64,000 nucleotides of DNA, from the NCBI GenBank assembly GCA_947501275.1, contig CANMVD010000002.1, positions 310,001 through 374,000 on the forward strand, written 5' to 3'. Both the position numbers and the translations under genes were made by a program. Positions 36,865 through 45,486 of the stretch are shown here, one piece after another; position 1 is the first letter of the stretch, and each line of letters opens with the position of its first letter. The stretch is from an uncultured Tateyamaria sp. (GTDB taxonomy: Bacteria > Pseudomonadota > Alphaproteobacteria > Rhodobacterales > Rhodobacteraceae). The notes beneath the pieces are model-generated. The model was not told the origin of the DNA. It did no database searches and saw only the letters and a list, made by a program, of their open reading frames with translations.

Positions 36865-38118
36865 ATGTCAGATCAAACCTCCCAAGCTCTCCTTCGTTTC
36901 CCTCCAAACCGTACTGCCGCGCTTGAGCGGTTGCAGCGGTTTGTTCCTGATGCAGGGCGCGTCTATGCTGCGCGACGCAACTTCGATCTGGGGCGTGACG
37001 GACATGTTTCTGTCTCAACACTGTCGCCCTATCTGCGCACACGACTTATGACGGAAACAGAGGTACTCGAGGCAACTCTGGCGCGCCACAGCCCTCAGGC
37101 GGCGGAGAAATTTGTTCAGGAAGTGTTCTGGCGTACCTACTGGAAGGGTTGGCTTGAGATGCGGCCCTTTGTCTGGATGCAATATCGCACCGCGCTGAAG
37201 GGACAGATGGATCAGATCCAGACCCAAAGCGGATTGCGCGACAACTGGGAAGCGGCTTGCAAGGGCGAAACGGATATCGAGTGCTTTAATAGCTGGGCAC
37301 AAGAGCTTGTAGAAACAGGGTATTTGCACAATCACGCACGTATGTGGTTTGCCTCCATATGGATTTTCACCTTGCGTCTGCCGTGGGAGCTTGGGGCCGA
37401 TTTCTTCCTGCGTCACCTGCTGGACGGGGACCCGGCAAGCAACACACTGGGGTGGCGTTGGGTTGCCGGAATTCAAACACCCGGCAAAACGTATCTGGCG
37501 CGCACCTCCAACATTTCGAAATTCACCGAAGGGCGTTTTGCGCCAAAGTGGCAACTGGCCGGTGAAGCAATTGCCATCGACGGCCCGCCTGTCCCTGACC
37601 GGATGCCCGTTCCTCCAGCGGACACCTGGACGCCGACCATACGGACGGGGTTCATTTTGCATGACGATGACCTTAGCCCCGGTTTCACCTTGGAAAGCGG
37701 GCTCGAACGCGGCCACACCCCGGTTGCCACTGCCATCATCAACACCCGTTCCGGCCTGTCCCCCTTGAACGTGGCGCCGCATGTTGTCGACTTTGCCGAT
37801 GCAGCCGCACAAGATACTGTCGACCGGTTCGGTGCGCGTCTTGGCACCGTCAGCCAACCAGAGCGCACAATCGACGCCCTGCGCACATGGGCGCAGACGC
37901 ACGACTTGGACCAGATTGTCACGCCCTATGCGCCTGTGGGTCCCAATGCGGATTTGCTCACGCGCCTGTCGCGAGGGGAAGGTATCCCGCCGATCAAACG
38001 CATTCGGCGCACATATGACAGCAGCGCCTGGCCCCATGCCACCCAAGGGTTTTTCCGCTTCAAGGAGAAGATCCCGAAACTGCTCGACGAGGTTTTGGGG
38101 CTTGGCGATATCCGGTGA
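36865..38118 (+). CDS. Cryptochrome/photolyase-like FAD protein with C-terminal Rossmann-like domain
   Basis: A 417-residue flavoprotein. The N-terminal two-thirds is the photolyase FAD-binding helical domain: [48 protein letters not shown], and [20 protein letters not shown]. Normally an alpha/beta antenna domain precedes this; here the sequence starts directly in the FAD domain and about 180 residues follow it, beginning [19 protein letters not shown] with strand-helix alternation ending [19 protein letters not shown] and [15 protein letters not shown]. The start is uncertain (ATG 36865 without clear Shine-Dalgarno). DNA repair or blue-light signalling is possible; the domain order is discussed as a finding. 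Confidence 0.85.
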   Translation: MSDQTSQALLRFPPNRTAALERLQRFVPDAGRVYAARRNFDLGRDGHVSVSTLSPYLRTRLMTETEVLEATLARHSPQAAEKFVQEVFWRTYWKGWLEMRPFVWMQYRTALKGQMDQIQTQSGLRDNWEAACKGETDIECFNSWAQELVETGYLHNHARMWFASIWIFTLRLPWELGADFFLRHLLDGDPASNTLGWRWVAGIQTPGKTYLARTSNISKFTEGRFAPKWQLAGEAIAIDGPPVPDRMPVPPADTWTPTIRTGFILHDDDLSPGFTLESGLERGHTPVATAIINTRSGLSPLNVAPHVVDFADAAAQDTVDRFGARLGTVSQPERTIDALRTWAQTHDLDQIVTPYAPVGPNADLLTRLSRGEGIPPIKRIRRTYDSSAWPHATQGFFRFKEKIPKLLDEVLGLGDIR

Positions 38119-38155
38119 AGAGGGCACAGCGACGACACACCCGCGATCCTCGGCG

Positions 38156-39340
38156 CTAGGTCACACGCTGTCGGGCAAGGAAAGCCGGATCATCCCAAAG
38201 CCGGTCGCGCATCACGGTCTCGATATGATCCGCCGCGGCACGCACATCATCGGCGTCAATGTAAAGCGGCGTAAAGCCGAACCTCATGATGTCGGGTGCT
38301 CGGAAATCGCCAATCACCCCGCGCGAGATCAAAGCCTGCATCGCGGCATATCCGTTCTCAAACGCAAAAGACACCTGACTGCCGCGCTGCGCAGCGTCGC
38401 GCGGACTGGCAAGCGCCAATTCTGGCACACGGGCCTCAACCTCTTTGATGAAGATCTCTTGCAAGGCAATTGATTCCGCACGCAATTCAGACATATCCAC
38501 AGCGTCCCAAACATCCAGTGCTGCCTCCAACGCTGAAAGTTGGAGAACAGGTGGCGTACCTACTCGCATGCGTTCAATTCCCGACGCAGGGCGGTAATCC
38601 AGGTCGAAATCAAATGGCGCGTCATGGCCCAACCACCCAGCAAGAACGGGCTCGACCCCGTCTGCCAAGTCCTTGCGAACGTATATGAAAGCCGGTGCGC
38701 CTGGCCCGCCATTCAGGTATTTATACGTGCAGCCCACGGCAAATTCGCACCCGCAACTCTCCAAGTCCACTGGCAATGCGCCCGCACTATGGGCGAGATC
38801 CCATATCATTATGGCGCCAGCGGCATGGGTGCACTCAGTCAATTGAGCCATGTCATGCAAACGTCCCGTGCGGTAGTCGACCTGCGTCAGCATCACGACG
38901 GCGATGGTGTCGTCAATGGCGTCTGCGACATCCTCCGGTGCTACCACACGCAGCTCATAGCCACGGTCAAGGGATTGGATCAGCCCCTGCACCATATAGA
39001 GATCCGTTGGGAAGTTCCCGGAATCACTCAGAATGACACGACGTTCAGGCACCATGTTCAGCGCCGCAGCCACAGCCTGATACACTTTGACGGACAGCGT
39101 ATCGCCCATCACAACCGTGCCTTCAGGTGCACCAATCAAACGCCCCACACGATCACCAACGCGGCTGGGTTGCGCCATCCAGCCAGCCACGTTCCACCCT
39201 TTGATCAGTTGCGCGCCCCATTCGTCTTGCATCATCTCTGCAACACGCGCCTTAGCCTGTCGGGGCAGCGGCCCAAGCGAATTGCCATCGAGATAGATCA
39301 TGCCTGTGGGTAAGTCGAAAAACTCTTTGTTCAAAACCAT
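38156..39340 (-). CDS. kynU: Kynureninase
   Basis: A 394-residue PLP enzyme that splits kynurenine to anthranilate and alanine. IYLDGNSLGPLPRQAKARV is the typical N-terminus; the PLP-binding Lys is in GCTYKYLNGGPGAPAF, and IWDLAHSAGALPVDL is the conserved Asp block. The ATG at 39340 directly abuts the stop of the tryptophan 2,3-dioxygenase gene, so the two are translated in tandem. Together with formamidase, not seen here, they degrade tryptophan. Confidence 0.96.
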   Translation of the reverse strand: MVLNKEFFDLPTGMIYLDGNSLGPLPRQAKARVAEMMQDEWGAQLIKGWNVAGWMAQPSRVGDRVGRLIGAPEGTVVMGDTLSVKVYQAVAAALNMVPERRVILSDSGNFPTDLYMVQGLIQSLDRGYELRVVAPEDVADAIDDTIAVVMLTQVDYRTGRLHDMAQLTECTHAAGAIMIWDLAHSAGALPVDLESCGCEFAVGCTYKYLNGGPGAPAFIYVRKDLADGVEPVLAGWLGHDAPFDFDLDYRPASGIERMRVGTPPVLQLSALEAALDVWDAVDMSELRAESIALQEIFIKEVEARVPELALASPRDAAQRGSQVSFAFENGYAAMQALISRGVIGDFRAPDIMRFGFTPLYIDADDVRAAADHIETVMRDRLWDDPAFLARQRVT

Positions 39341-40168
39341 CTACAGGGCTCCTCTGACGTTCCACAATTCGGGGAACAATTCCACATCCAGCATTTTGCG
39401 CAGATAGGACACCCCTGCTGTGCCGCCTGTGCCTTTTTTGAACCCTATGATCCGCTCGACCGTTGTGACGTGATTGAACCGCCAACGCCGAAAATAGTCC
39501 TCAAGATCAACGAGTTTCTCCGCCAACTCATACAGATCCCAATGTGTCACCGGATCCTCGTATACCTGTTTCCACATGTCCTGTATCGCGGCATCTGCCT
39601 CCCATGGTGCTGCCTGCGGTGCACTGTCCGGTGCATCCTGCCCCATCCGCGTTGCCAATACGGACACACACACCTGATAGAGACTTGGCCGCGCCAATTC
39701 AGCCGCCAACGCATCCCGCGATTGCGCCTTGTGGGCATGCACCTTGACCAGCGCAGTCTGCCGATTGCCCAGCAGAAACTCGATCAACCGATACTGATGC
39801 GACTGAAAACCTGACGAATTGCCTAAGGACGGACGAAACGAGGTGTACTCGCTGGGGGTCATCGTGCGCAGCACATCCCATGCGCTGTTCAGTTGTTCGA
39901 ATATCCGCGACACCCGTGTCAGCATCTTGAACGCATGCGACAACTCCCCCTGCCCTATGGCGGCGCGTGCCGTGTTCAACTCGTGCAAGGCAAGCCGCAT
40001 CCACAACTCGGACGTCTGATGCTGGACGATAAACAACATCTCATCATGCGCATCCGAGAGAGGTTGTTGTGCAGTCAGGATCGCATCGAGATGCAGGTAA
40101 TCGCCGTAGGACATGTCCTTGGCAAAATCGAGCTTGGCCCCATGGTGTTCACCGCCCTGTCCGCTCAT
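39341..40168 (-). CDS. kynA: Tryptophan 2,3-dioxygenase
   Basis: A 275-residue heme dioxygenase. [20 protein letters not shown] and [17 protein letters not shown], with the heme-pocket His, are hallmark segments; [16 protein letters not shown] is near the C-terminus. The ATG at 40168 ([10 protein letters not shown]) has GGAG 6 nt upstream; an ATG at 40174 overlaps that site. It heads the kynA-kynU operon. Confidence 0.96.
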   Translation of the reverse strand: MSGQGGEHHGAKLDFAKDMSYGDYLHLDAILTAQQPLSDAHDEMLFIVQHQTSELWMRLALHELNTARAAIGQGELSHAFKMLTRVSRIFEQLNSAWDVLRTMTPSEYTSFRPSLGNSSGFQSHQYRLIEFLLGNRQTALVKVHAHKAQSRDALAAELARPSLYQVCVSVLATRMGQDAPDSAPQAAPWEADAAIQDMWKQVYEDPVTHWDLYELAEKLVDLEDYFRRWRFNHVTTVERIIGFKKGTGGTAGVSYLRKMLDVELFPELWNVRGAL

Positions 40169-41558
40169 ATCCATCTCCAGCTGCTTATGATGTCATCAAA
40201 GCCATAGGACAGTCAGGTTTGCAAAGACAGTATATGTGCGCCACCGTCGATTGCCTTTTTCAACGAAACCAGAACAGGGGGCGCCATCCAGCGGGATGAT
40301 TTGCCACGTTCCATTCACAATCCCGGCGGATTGGCCGATAGCGTTAGACGCCGATACACATCACGGGCCCATCGATTGGCTGCACACGACGCGCCCTGAT
40401 TCGAATCGGTCCGATCGGACGTTCCTGAGCACAGAACCCGCATATGTGATGCCTGAGGGCTGTTCGAAATACGCTCAACGACATCGGTGTATAGTATCCG
40501 CTTCCGTCGCAATTCGTGCCGCCCGCCTTCGTCGCCAGCGCCTCGGACAGACGGCTGAACAGCGTCTGGAATTGATATACTCCAATTCCAAAAGGCATTA
40601 GCTACATCTGTAACAATAGAGATCGCGTGAAACCTGAATTGATTCTTCATCTTCAGGTGGAGCGTCGAATTTTTCTAATTGTTACGTTTGGTGCAACGCT
40701 TCATTCACGTCTGAAATCACGTTGATTTAACGGAGGAGAGCTTGAACCGCCCCGTTTCAGCCAGAAGGCGACGAGGCACGCGACGTGCGCCTTACAAGGC
40801 GACGCCATCCCAAATGAGCAAAATTGATACATGTATGCGCCGCTACGATCGCACCCGAATGTCGAGAGTAGCTGACACTTAATCTGCGGCCGCTTCGAGG
40901 TCTTGGAAGACAAATGACACAGCCCTGTATCTGGCTCCGCGAACACGTCTCGAAACTGCCCATTTGCCTCGGTGTCGCGGCGGCAATGTGAGCGCGGCAA
41001 GGCAAAACCTAACTGTGCAGCATGCAGTCCTGGTACATCCGAAGGGCTTGCTAGATCGCACTTAAATAATTGTTTTTTTGTGTTTTTATTATGCATGCGC
41101 CGATCCAAAGTCGCGGCAAAAAGATCCGAAAAACGCTCCCTTGTATGCTCACAGGATGGTCAATTCCTCATTCACAGCCAACCTAAAAAGTTTCCAATAA
41201 CATGAACGACTTCGCTCAATTTTGTGAGCCTGTCCGAAAAAAAATCTTTCGCCAGACAGCGACTCAACATAACTATTGGTTGTAGATTTTTTTGTGAGTG
41301 CGGGTCATTTTGCCCGACTGGTTCAGACAAATTGATATATAACATTTTTTGCGCACGATGTTTTTTGTCAAAGCGCACAACATTGGATTTTTGATATGAA
41401 GCCAACGATTCTTCACTGACTCGAAGTGCGGCGCTCTGCCGCTTTATGCTCCGGTCGCAATAGTATTGCGGCGCCGCATTTCTATTTCACCGTCTATTCC
41501 TGCGAAACACTGTTTTGCAAATAATTACGTATGCCCATTTTATTTGAGGTAATTCCAA
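40169..41558. other. 1.39-kb region without convincing genes
   Basis: Several short open frames exist on both strands (about 40236-40601 plus, 40701-41108 minus) but none has family-like sequence, and they contain frequent rare or unbiased codons. From about 41040 onward the DNA is AT-rich with long T and A runs, unlike the rest of the window. It could hold the promoter of the protease-peptide locus, or mark the border of a transferred segment. Confidence 0.6.
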
Positions 41559-43673
41559 GTGTACGATCTCAATTCACAAGTTCAGGCTTTGCGAGCTGTC
41601 CGGGATCGGGCCGGTTTAGGATCTGGCGTAACCGTGGCCGTGCTTGATGGCGCAGTGGATCCCAACCACCCGGATCTGGCTCATCATGCGTTCCAAGCCA
41701 CCGGGGATGCCACTACAACGCTGCATGGTACCGCTGTCGCGACATTGATCGCAGGTCAGTCGGGCGGCGTCGCTCCTGAGGCGACGCTCATCCAGATCCC
41801 GGTTTTCACCGAGAACGCTGCAGGCGTTTTGGAAGGGTGTTCGCAACTGACCCTCGCCCGCGCCATTCGTGCGGCTTGTGACGCAGGTGCTCAGATTATC
41901 AACATCAGCGGTGCCAACATCTCCAACACCGGGCAACCGGTGGACGAGATGCGGCACGCCATAGATGCCTGCGTCAAAGGCAACATTCAGGTCGTGGCCG
42001 CGGTTGGCAATGACGGTTTGGCCTATGACACAGTTCCGGCCTGCGTCGAACAGGTTCTGGCGATCGCGGCGCACGACATCGACGGCACCGCAGCTGCATT
42101 CAACAACACCGGGCCGATGATGCGCGGCAAGACGATACATGCACCCGGTGTCGACCTGCCCTTTGCCCAAAACACAACAGAGGCGAAGATTTCCGGTTCA
42201 AGCTTTGCGGCCCCGGTCGTCAGCGGAATTTGCGCCTTGATCCGTGCCATTGAGCCCGAGATGCCGCTGAAAGAGTTGCAAACCCTGTTACTGAATTCCT
42301 GTGTCCCCTGCCCGCTGCAAACAGCCGGTGACACAACACCAGATGCCGCCCGTCGGCTCGACCTCGTGCTTTTGCATGAAAACCTCGCCCAATTACGGGC
42401 GGATCCTGTGACCCCCCAAAATCTCATTTCAGAAAGGAAAACGACAATGTCGGATATTGAAACCACACATGAATTGGTCAAACCCGCTGGCGATTACGTG
42501 CCTTGCCCCAGCGATATCGGGGACGTCTCTGCCGCAGACGCAGGCGTCGCGCCTGCTGAGGCGCCAGCAGACGTCACGCCTGCCGAAGTCGCGCCAGCCG
42601 AAGCGGAGGCTGACGCGGGTAGCACAATTGCACTGCACGCCGGATCCACCCCGCCACCGACCTCAAATGCAGGCAGTTTCATGCATATGGGGCAGCCTGA
42701 CACCGTGCGCCCACAGCACGTGGCCAGCAACCTGACGGCGGAAAACAAAGTCTTTGCGTTCGGCACAATCGGTTACGATTTCACCAACGAGACAAACCGG
42801 GATTACTTCCAGCAAGCCATGCATCCGCTGGGTGAAATGGTCGAAGCCTTCAAACCCATGATCCCGGAAAACGAGATTTCGATGGCCCGGTTCCTGGCCT
42901 ATCGGGATCCGGTGACGGGCATGCAGGTCAACATGGACAAGTCTACCGCGCTGACATGGACGCTCAAGGTGGATGGCATTCCGATCTACGCCATTCGGCC
43001 TCAAAACCAATTTGCGATGCTGGAATTCGGTCAATTGCTGAACTTCATGATCGGCCAGACCGGCGTGGATGAAAGCAAGATCGCAGACCACGACACCTCG
43101 ACCACAGATCTGATGAGCGCGCGCAACGACAGCGACAAGGACAAGCTCGACAAGACCGTCGATCGGGTGTCCATCGCAGGGCACATCGTGGGCGAAACGC
43201 GGCTTTACAATGGGCATGTTGTACCTGTGCTGTCGCCAATCCTGCGGGGTATGTTCTCATGGAATACCCGGGCCCTGTGCGAAGCAGCTCTGGCAAACAC
43301 CAAAGGCAAGACCAAGAAGGAAGTGGATGAGGCCAAGGACGGGCTGCACAACTTCCTTGAGCGGGTTTACTATGAACTGCGCAACAAGGGTGTCGAACCC
43401 TATCACCGGGCGATGAACTTTTCTGCCACCAATGCGCAGCAGGCCAGCGAAGTCTTTCTGGATGCCATCGCGCAGAACTTGCAGCTCGATACGATCAGTG
43501 TCGAACGCAGCCCGATCAGCCGCCCGGGGTCAGACTTCTGGGACGTGGTAATGCAGTTCTTTGATCCCCACAAACGCGATCAGGAAGCGCGGATGATGTA
43601 CCGCTATACGATTGACGTAAGCGGCCTCATGCCCGTCACCTTTGGTCCTTTGCGCAAATGGCGCGCTTACTAA
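41559..43673 (+). CDS. Subtilisin-like protease fused to cyanobactin PatA/PatG-type C-terminal domain
   Basis: A 704-residue protein. The GTG start at 41559 has GAGGT 8 nt upstream. Residues 20-280 are an S8 peptidase with Asp30 (VAVLDGAVDPNHPDL), His56 (LHGTAVATLIAG), Asn151 (oxyanion) and Ser215 (KISGSSFAAPVVSG). There is no signal peptide. Residues about 297-395 are an Ala/Pro/Glu-rich linker. Residues about 397-704 read like the C-terminal domain shared by PatA and PatG: VFAFGTIGYDF, WTLKVDGIPIYAIRPQNQFA, VLSPILRGMFSWNT, and a final YTIDVSGLMPVTFGPL. In cyanobactin pathways PatA cleaves the leader and PatG macrocyclises. This protein lacks the oxidase of PatG. Two putative precursor genes follow on the same strand. 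Confidence 0.85.
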   Translation: MYDLNSQVQALRAVRDRAGLGSGVTVAVLDGAVDPNHPDLAHHAFQATGDATTTLHGTAVATLIAGQSGGVAPEATLIQIPVFTENAAGVLEGCSQLTLARAIRAACDAGAQIINISGANISNTGQPVDEMRHAIDACVKGNIQVVAAVGNDGLAYDTVPACVEQVLAIAAHDIDGTAAAFNNTGPMMRGKTIHAPGVDLPFAQNTTEAKISGSSFAAPVVSGICALIRAIEPEMPLKELQTLLLNSCVPCPLQTAGDTTPDAARRLDLVLLHENLAQLRADPVTPQNLISERKTTMSDIETTHELVKPAGDYVPCPSDIGDVSAADAGVAPAEAPADVTPAEVAPAEAEADAGSTIALHAGSTPPPTSNAGSFMHMGQPDTVRPQHVASNLTAENKVFAFGTIGYDFTNETNRDYFQQAMHPLGEMVEAFKPMIPENEISMARFLAYRDPVTGMQVNMDKSTALTWTLKVDGIPIYAIRPQNQFAMLEFGQLLNFMIGQTGVDESKIADHDTSTTDLMSARNDSDKDKLDKTVDRVSIAGHIVGETRLYNGHVVPVLSPILRGMFSWNTRALCEAALANTKGKTKKEVDEAKDGLHNFLERVYYELRNKGVEPYHRAMNFSATNAQQASEVFLDAIAQNLQLDTISVERSPISRPGSDFWDVVMQFFDPHKRDQEARMMYRYTIDVSGLMPVTFGPLRKWRAY
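42431..42449 (+). promoter_or_regulatory. Possible internal translation start in the protease gene
   Basis: AGAAAGGAAAACGACA precedes an in-frame ATG (42447, residue 297), giving a 408-residue product from the linker into the PatG-type domain. The spacing and sequence closely resemble the ribosome sites of the two small genes downstream. It may produce the C-terminal domain separately. Confidence 0.4.
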
Positions 43674-43682
43674 GGGCCATTT

Positions 43683-43708
43683 GGGGAGCGCATCATTGCG
43701 CGCTTCCC
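43683..43708 (+). promoter_or_regulatory. Hairpin between the protease and precursor genes
   Basis: GGGGAGCGC pairs with GCGCTTCCC (9 bp including one G-T) around an 8-nt loop, 10 bp after the protease stop. No T-run follows. It may limit read-through or protect a processed precursor mRNA in the 176-bp gap. Confidence 0.5.
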
Positions 43709-43849
43709 ATCACCAGATGCGCCGCGCACAGCCATTACCGGCTGCGGCACATGCCACGCACGTATTTTCGTGCTCTTTCCGGGCCCTTGCGTCCGATCAA
43801 CCACCCAAACGGGCGTTCGCGCCCAACAATTAACCGAAAGGACATAGAT

Positions 43850-44044
43850 ATGTATCTTCCCTATCAAGCACCGGCCGTCGACCGCGCCCACCGTGGTCAA
43901 GCCGCCTCTCAGCAATATGTCGATCCGGCATTTTTCAGCTGGGATCAGATCCGGGGCGGCCTCGGCCAAGTGGCCGATTTTCTGGCGCCCCACGCCAAAA
44001 CCGCGGCCAAGGGCTTTGCCTCCGCGGTTATCAACGACCTGTAA
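43850..44044 (+). CDS. Putative RiPP precursor peptide 1
   Basis: A 64-residue peptide gene. GAAAGG lies upstream at good distance (GAAAGGACATAG, then ATG). The N-terminus MYLPYQAPAVDR matches the next peptide's MNLPYQAPSVDR at 10 of 12 positions. The middle (RGQAASQQYVDPAFFSW) is variable apart from PAF, and the C-terminal 27 residues (GGLGQVADFLAPHAKTAAKG...) are helix-forming and mildly amphipathic. There are no Cys and few Ser/Thr. I read it as leader plus core processed by the upstream protease. The longer upstream frame (from 43658) has no such conservation. Confidence 0.75.
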   Translation: MYLPYQAPAVDRAHRGQAASQQYVDPAFFSWDQIRGGLGQVADFLAPHAKTAAKGFASAVINDL

Positions 44045-44089
44045 TTCCGCAGGTCACTTCACCCCAACTTCTCAAAAAGGAGATTTACA

Positions 44090-44248
44090 ATGAACCTTCC
44101 ATATCAAGCCCCTTCCGTTGATCGCGAAGACCACATCGGCTCTGCCGTTGATGCCAATGTGGCCCCCGCCTTCTGGGGCGCCCTTGCATCGACTCTGGCG
44201 CCCGTTGCGATCAACGCGGGCAAAAGCCTGCTGAAGAACCTGTTCTGA
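44090..44248 (+). CDS. Putative RiPP precursor peptide 2
   Basis: A 52-residue peptide gene with an excellent Shine-Dalgarno (AAAAAGGAG, 7 nt before ATG). It shares the leader M-x-LPYQAP-x-VDR and the xAPAF/xDPAF position with peptide 1, 45 bp upstream. Its C-terminus, ALAPVAINAGKSLLKNLF-like (exact: TLAPVAINAGKSLLKNLF), is cationic and amphipathic, as in linear bacteriocins. Two strong hairpins follow the stop. Confidence 0.75.
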   Translation: MNLPYQAPSVDREDHIGSAVDANVAPAFWGALASTLAPVAINAGKSLLKNLF

Positions 44249-44258
44249 TCAGCACATC

Positions 44259-44285
44259 GAAACGGCCCTTTAGCGGGGCCGTTTC
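44259..44285 (+). terminator. Hairpin downstream of the precursor genes
   Basis: GAAACGGCCC pairs with GGGCCGTTTC (10 bp) around a 7-nt loop, 10 bp after the last precursor stop. T residues lie within the descending arm rather than in a tail. Confidence 0.75.
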
Positions 44286-44342
44286 ACCCATCCGACGACA
44301 AGCCATGCATGGTGTCCTCCCGTGCCACGCATGGCTTTATCA

Positions 44343-44374
44343 AGCCTCCGAGCGTCCCCCCTCGGAGGCTTTTT
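44343..44374 (+). terminator. Rho-independent terminator
   Basis: AGCCTCCGAG and CTCGGAGGCT form a perfect 10-bp stem around an 8-nt loop, with TTTTT directly after. It ends the peptide operon and could serve the opposing desaturase gene in reverse. Confidence 0.9.
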
Positions 44375-44419
44375 CACGGCTTGCATCCAATACCTGTGTC
44401 GGGGGGTCACTGTTGCAGA

Positions 44420-45322
44420 TCATACTACGCGCGTCAGGCCTGTCCGCTCGGGTGCGCTGTGCGGGACTTTGACGTTCCACACCAATCCGCATCGCTCCAG
44501 AGCACAAATAAACCAGTATCCGGGATCAATCTGCCCATCCTCCACCCCAAGGCGGGCGGAATGCGGGAAAGCGTGATGATTGCCGTGCCAGTTTTCGCCA
44601 AATGTCAGCAACCCGAACCCCGGCAGATTGTACCCCTGCACCGGCAACCCTTCGACCACCCATCCCTGTTGGCCCTTGCGGTGGGCAAAATGGCCAACCA
44701 TCCAGTGCCCGATCAGAGAGACCGAGACCCGCAGACAAATCCCCCACAGCACCCACGCCCATCCCCCGGCCAAGAACAGGACCAACGCGACAGGCACTTG
44801 CTGCGCCATCCACGTACGCTCAACCACGCGGTAAAACAGATCACCCCCGACCCGGTTCTCAAGCACAAACCGCGGCGGAGACGTCAGGCGGAAAACACAA
44901 ACCAATTGCCACCACGCATCCCTGAAAAAGCCCGCCGCATGCGCCGGGTGCGGCGGACACACGGTCTGACGCTGATGCCAGTCACGCAGATCATGTGTTT
45001 TGATCATCCCAATCGGTCCGGCCATTCCCACAAGTGTCCCAAGCCACACCAGCATGTATTCAACCGGTCTGAACGTCTCAAAGCTGCGATGGATCAAAAG
45101 ACGGTGCATGCCCACTGAATGCCCCGCACAGATCGTCACCGCCGTGAGCACCAGAAAGACTGCAAAAGCGTCCCAAGCCCGGAAATACACGACCCCCACC
45201 AGTCCCAATACTGTGTGCCCTGCCAGCCAGAGGAGCTTGGCCGGCTCCAAGGTGATGCGCCCATCTGTGGCGGACGTCGTTGCGCTGACGGTGTAGCGGT
45301 CGGTGGAAACAAGGGCATGCAC
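44420..45322 (-). CDS. Fatty-acid desaturase (acyl-CoA Delta-9 type)
   Basis: A 300-residue membrane di-iron desaturase. The three histidine boxes are present: HRLLIH, HDLRDWH and HGNHH (in GENWHGNHHAFPHSAR). Hydrophobic stretches VYFRAWDAFAVFLVLTAV and LGTLVGMAGPI fit the four-helix topology. The start is uncertain: GTG at 45322 without a clear Shine-Dalgarno is the longest choice, and no ATG lies before the first His box. The 44374-44419 sequence separates it from the peptide operon, which it converges on. Confidence 0.88.
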   Translation of the reverse strand: MHALVSTDRYTVSATTSATDGRITLEPAKLLWLAGHTVLGLVGVVYFRAWDAFAVFLVLTAVTICAGHSVGMHRLLIHRSFETFRPVEYMLVWLGTLVGMAGPIGMIKTHDLRDWHQRQTVCPPHPAHAAGFFRDAWWQLVCVFRLTSPPRFVLENRVGGDLFYRVVERTWMAQQVPVALVLFLAGGWAWVLWGICLRVSVSLIGHWMVGHFAHRKGQQGWVVEGLPVQGYNLPGFGLLTFGENWHGNHHAFPHSARLGVEDGQIDPGYWFICALERCGLVWNVKVPHSAPERTGLTRVV

Positions 45323-45486
45323 AGTGAAACGGTAGTCAGCACATTCTTCGCACGCAAGCCATGACGCCGTTGGCCATGATGTGCCAGAGGCACACGCGCT
45401 GTTGTTGATTGATGCGGAGTTGAATATGTAAGCGTTCCTAAATATCAGAAGGGCAATTCAAAAATTTCGTAAGAAAGTCTTTCGCT

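Noticed and set aside
40701-41108. Minus-strand frame of 135 codons in the gene-poor region
   Set aside because: No domain or start signal and an atypical amino-acid mix; not supported as a gene.
43658-43849. Longer version of precursor peptide 1
   Set aside because: The upstream 64 codons lack conservation with peptide 2, and GAAAGG sits properly before the ATG at 43850.
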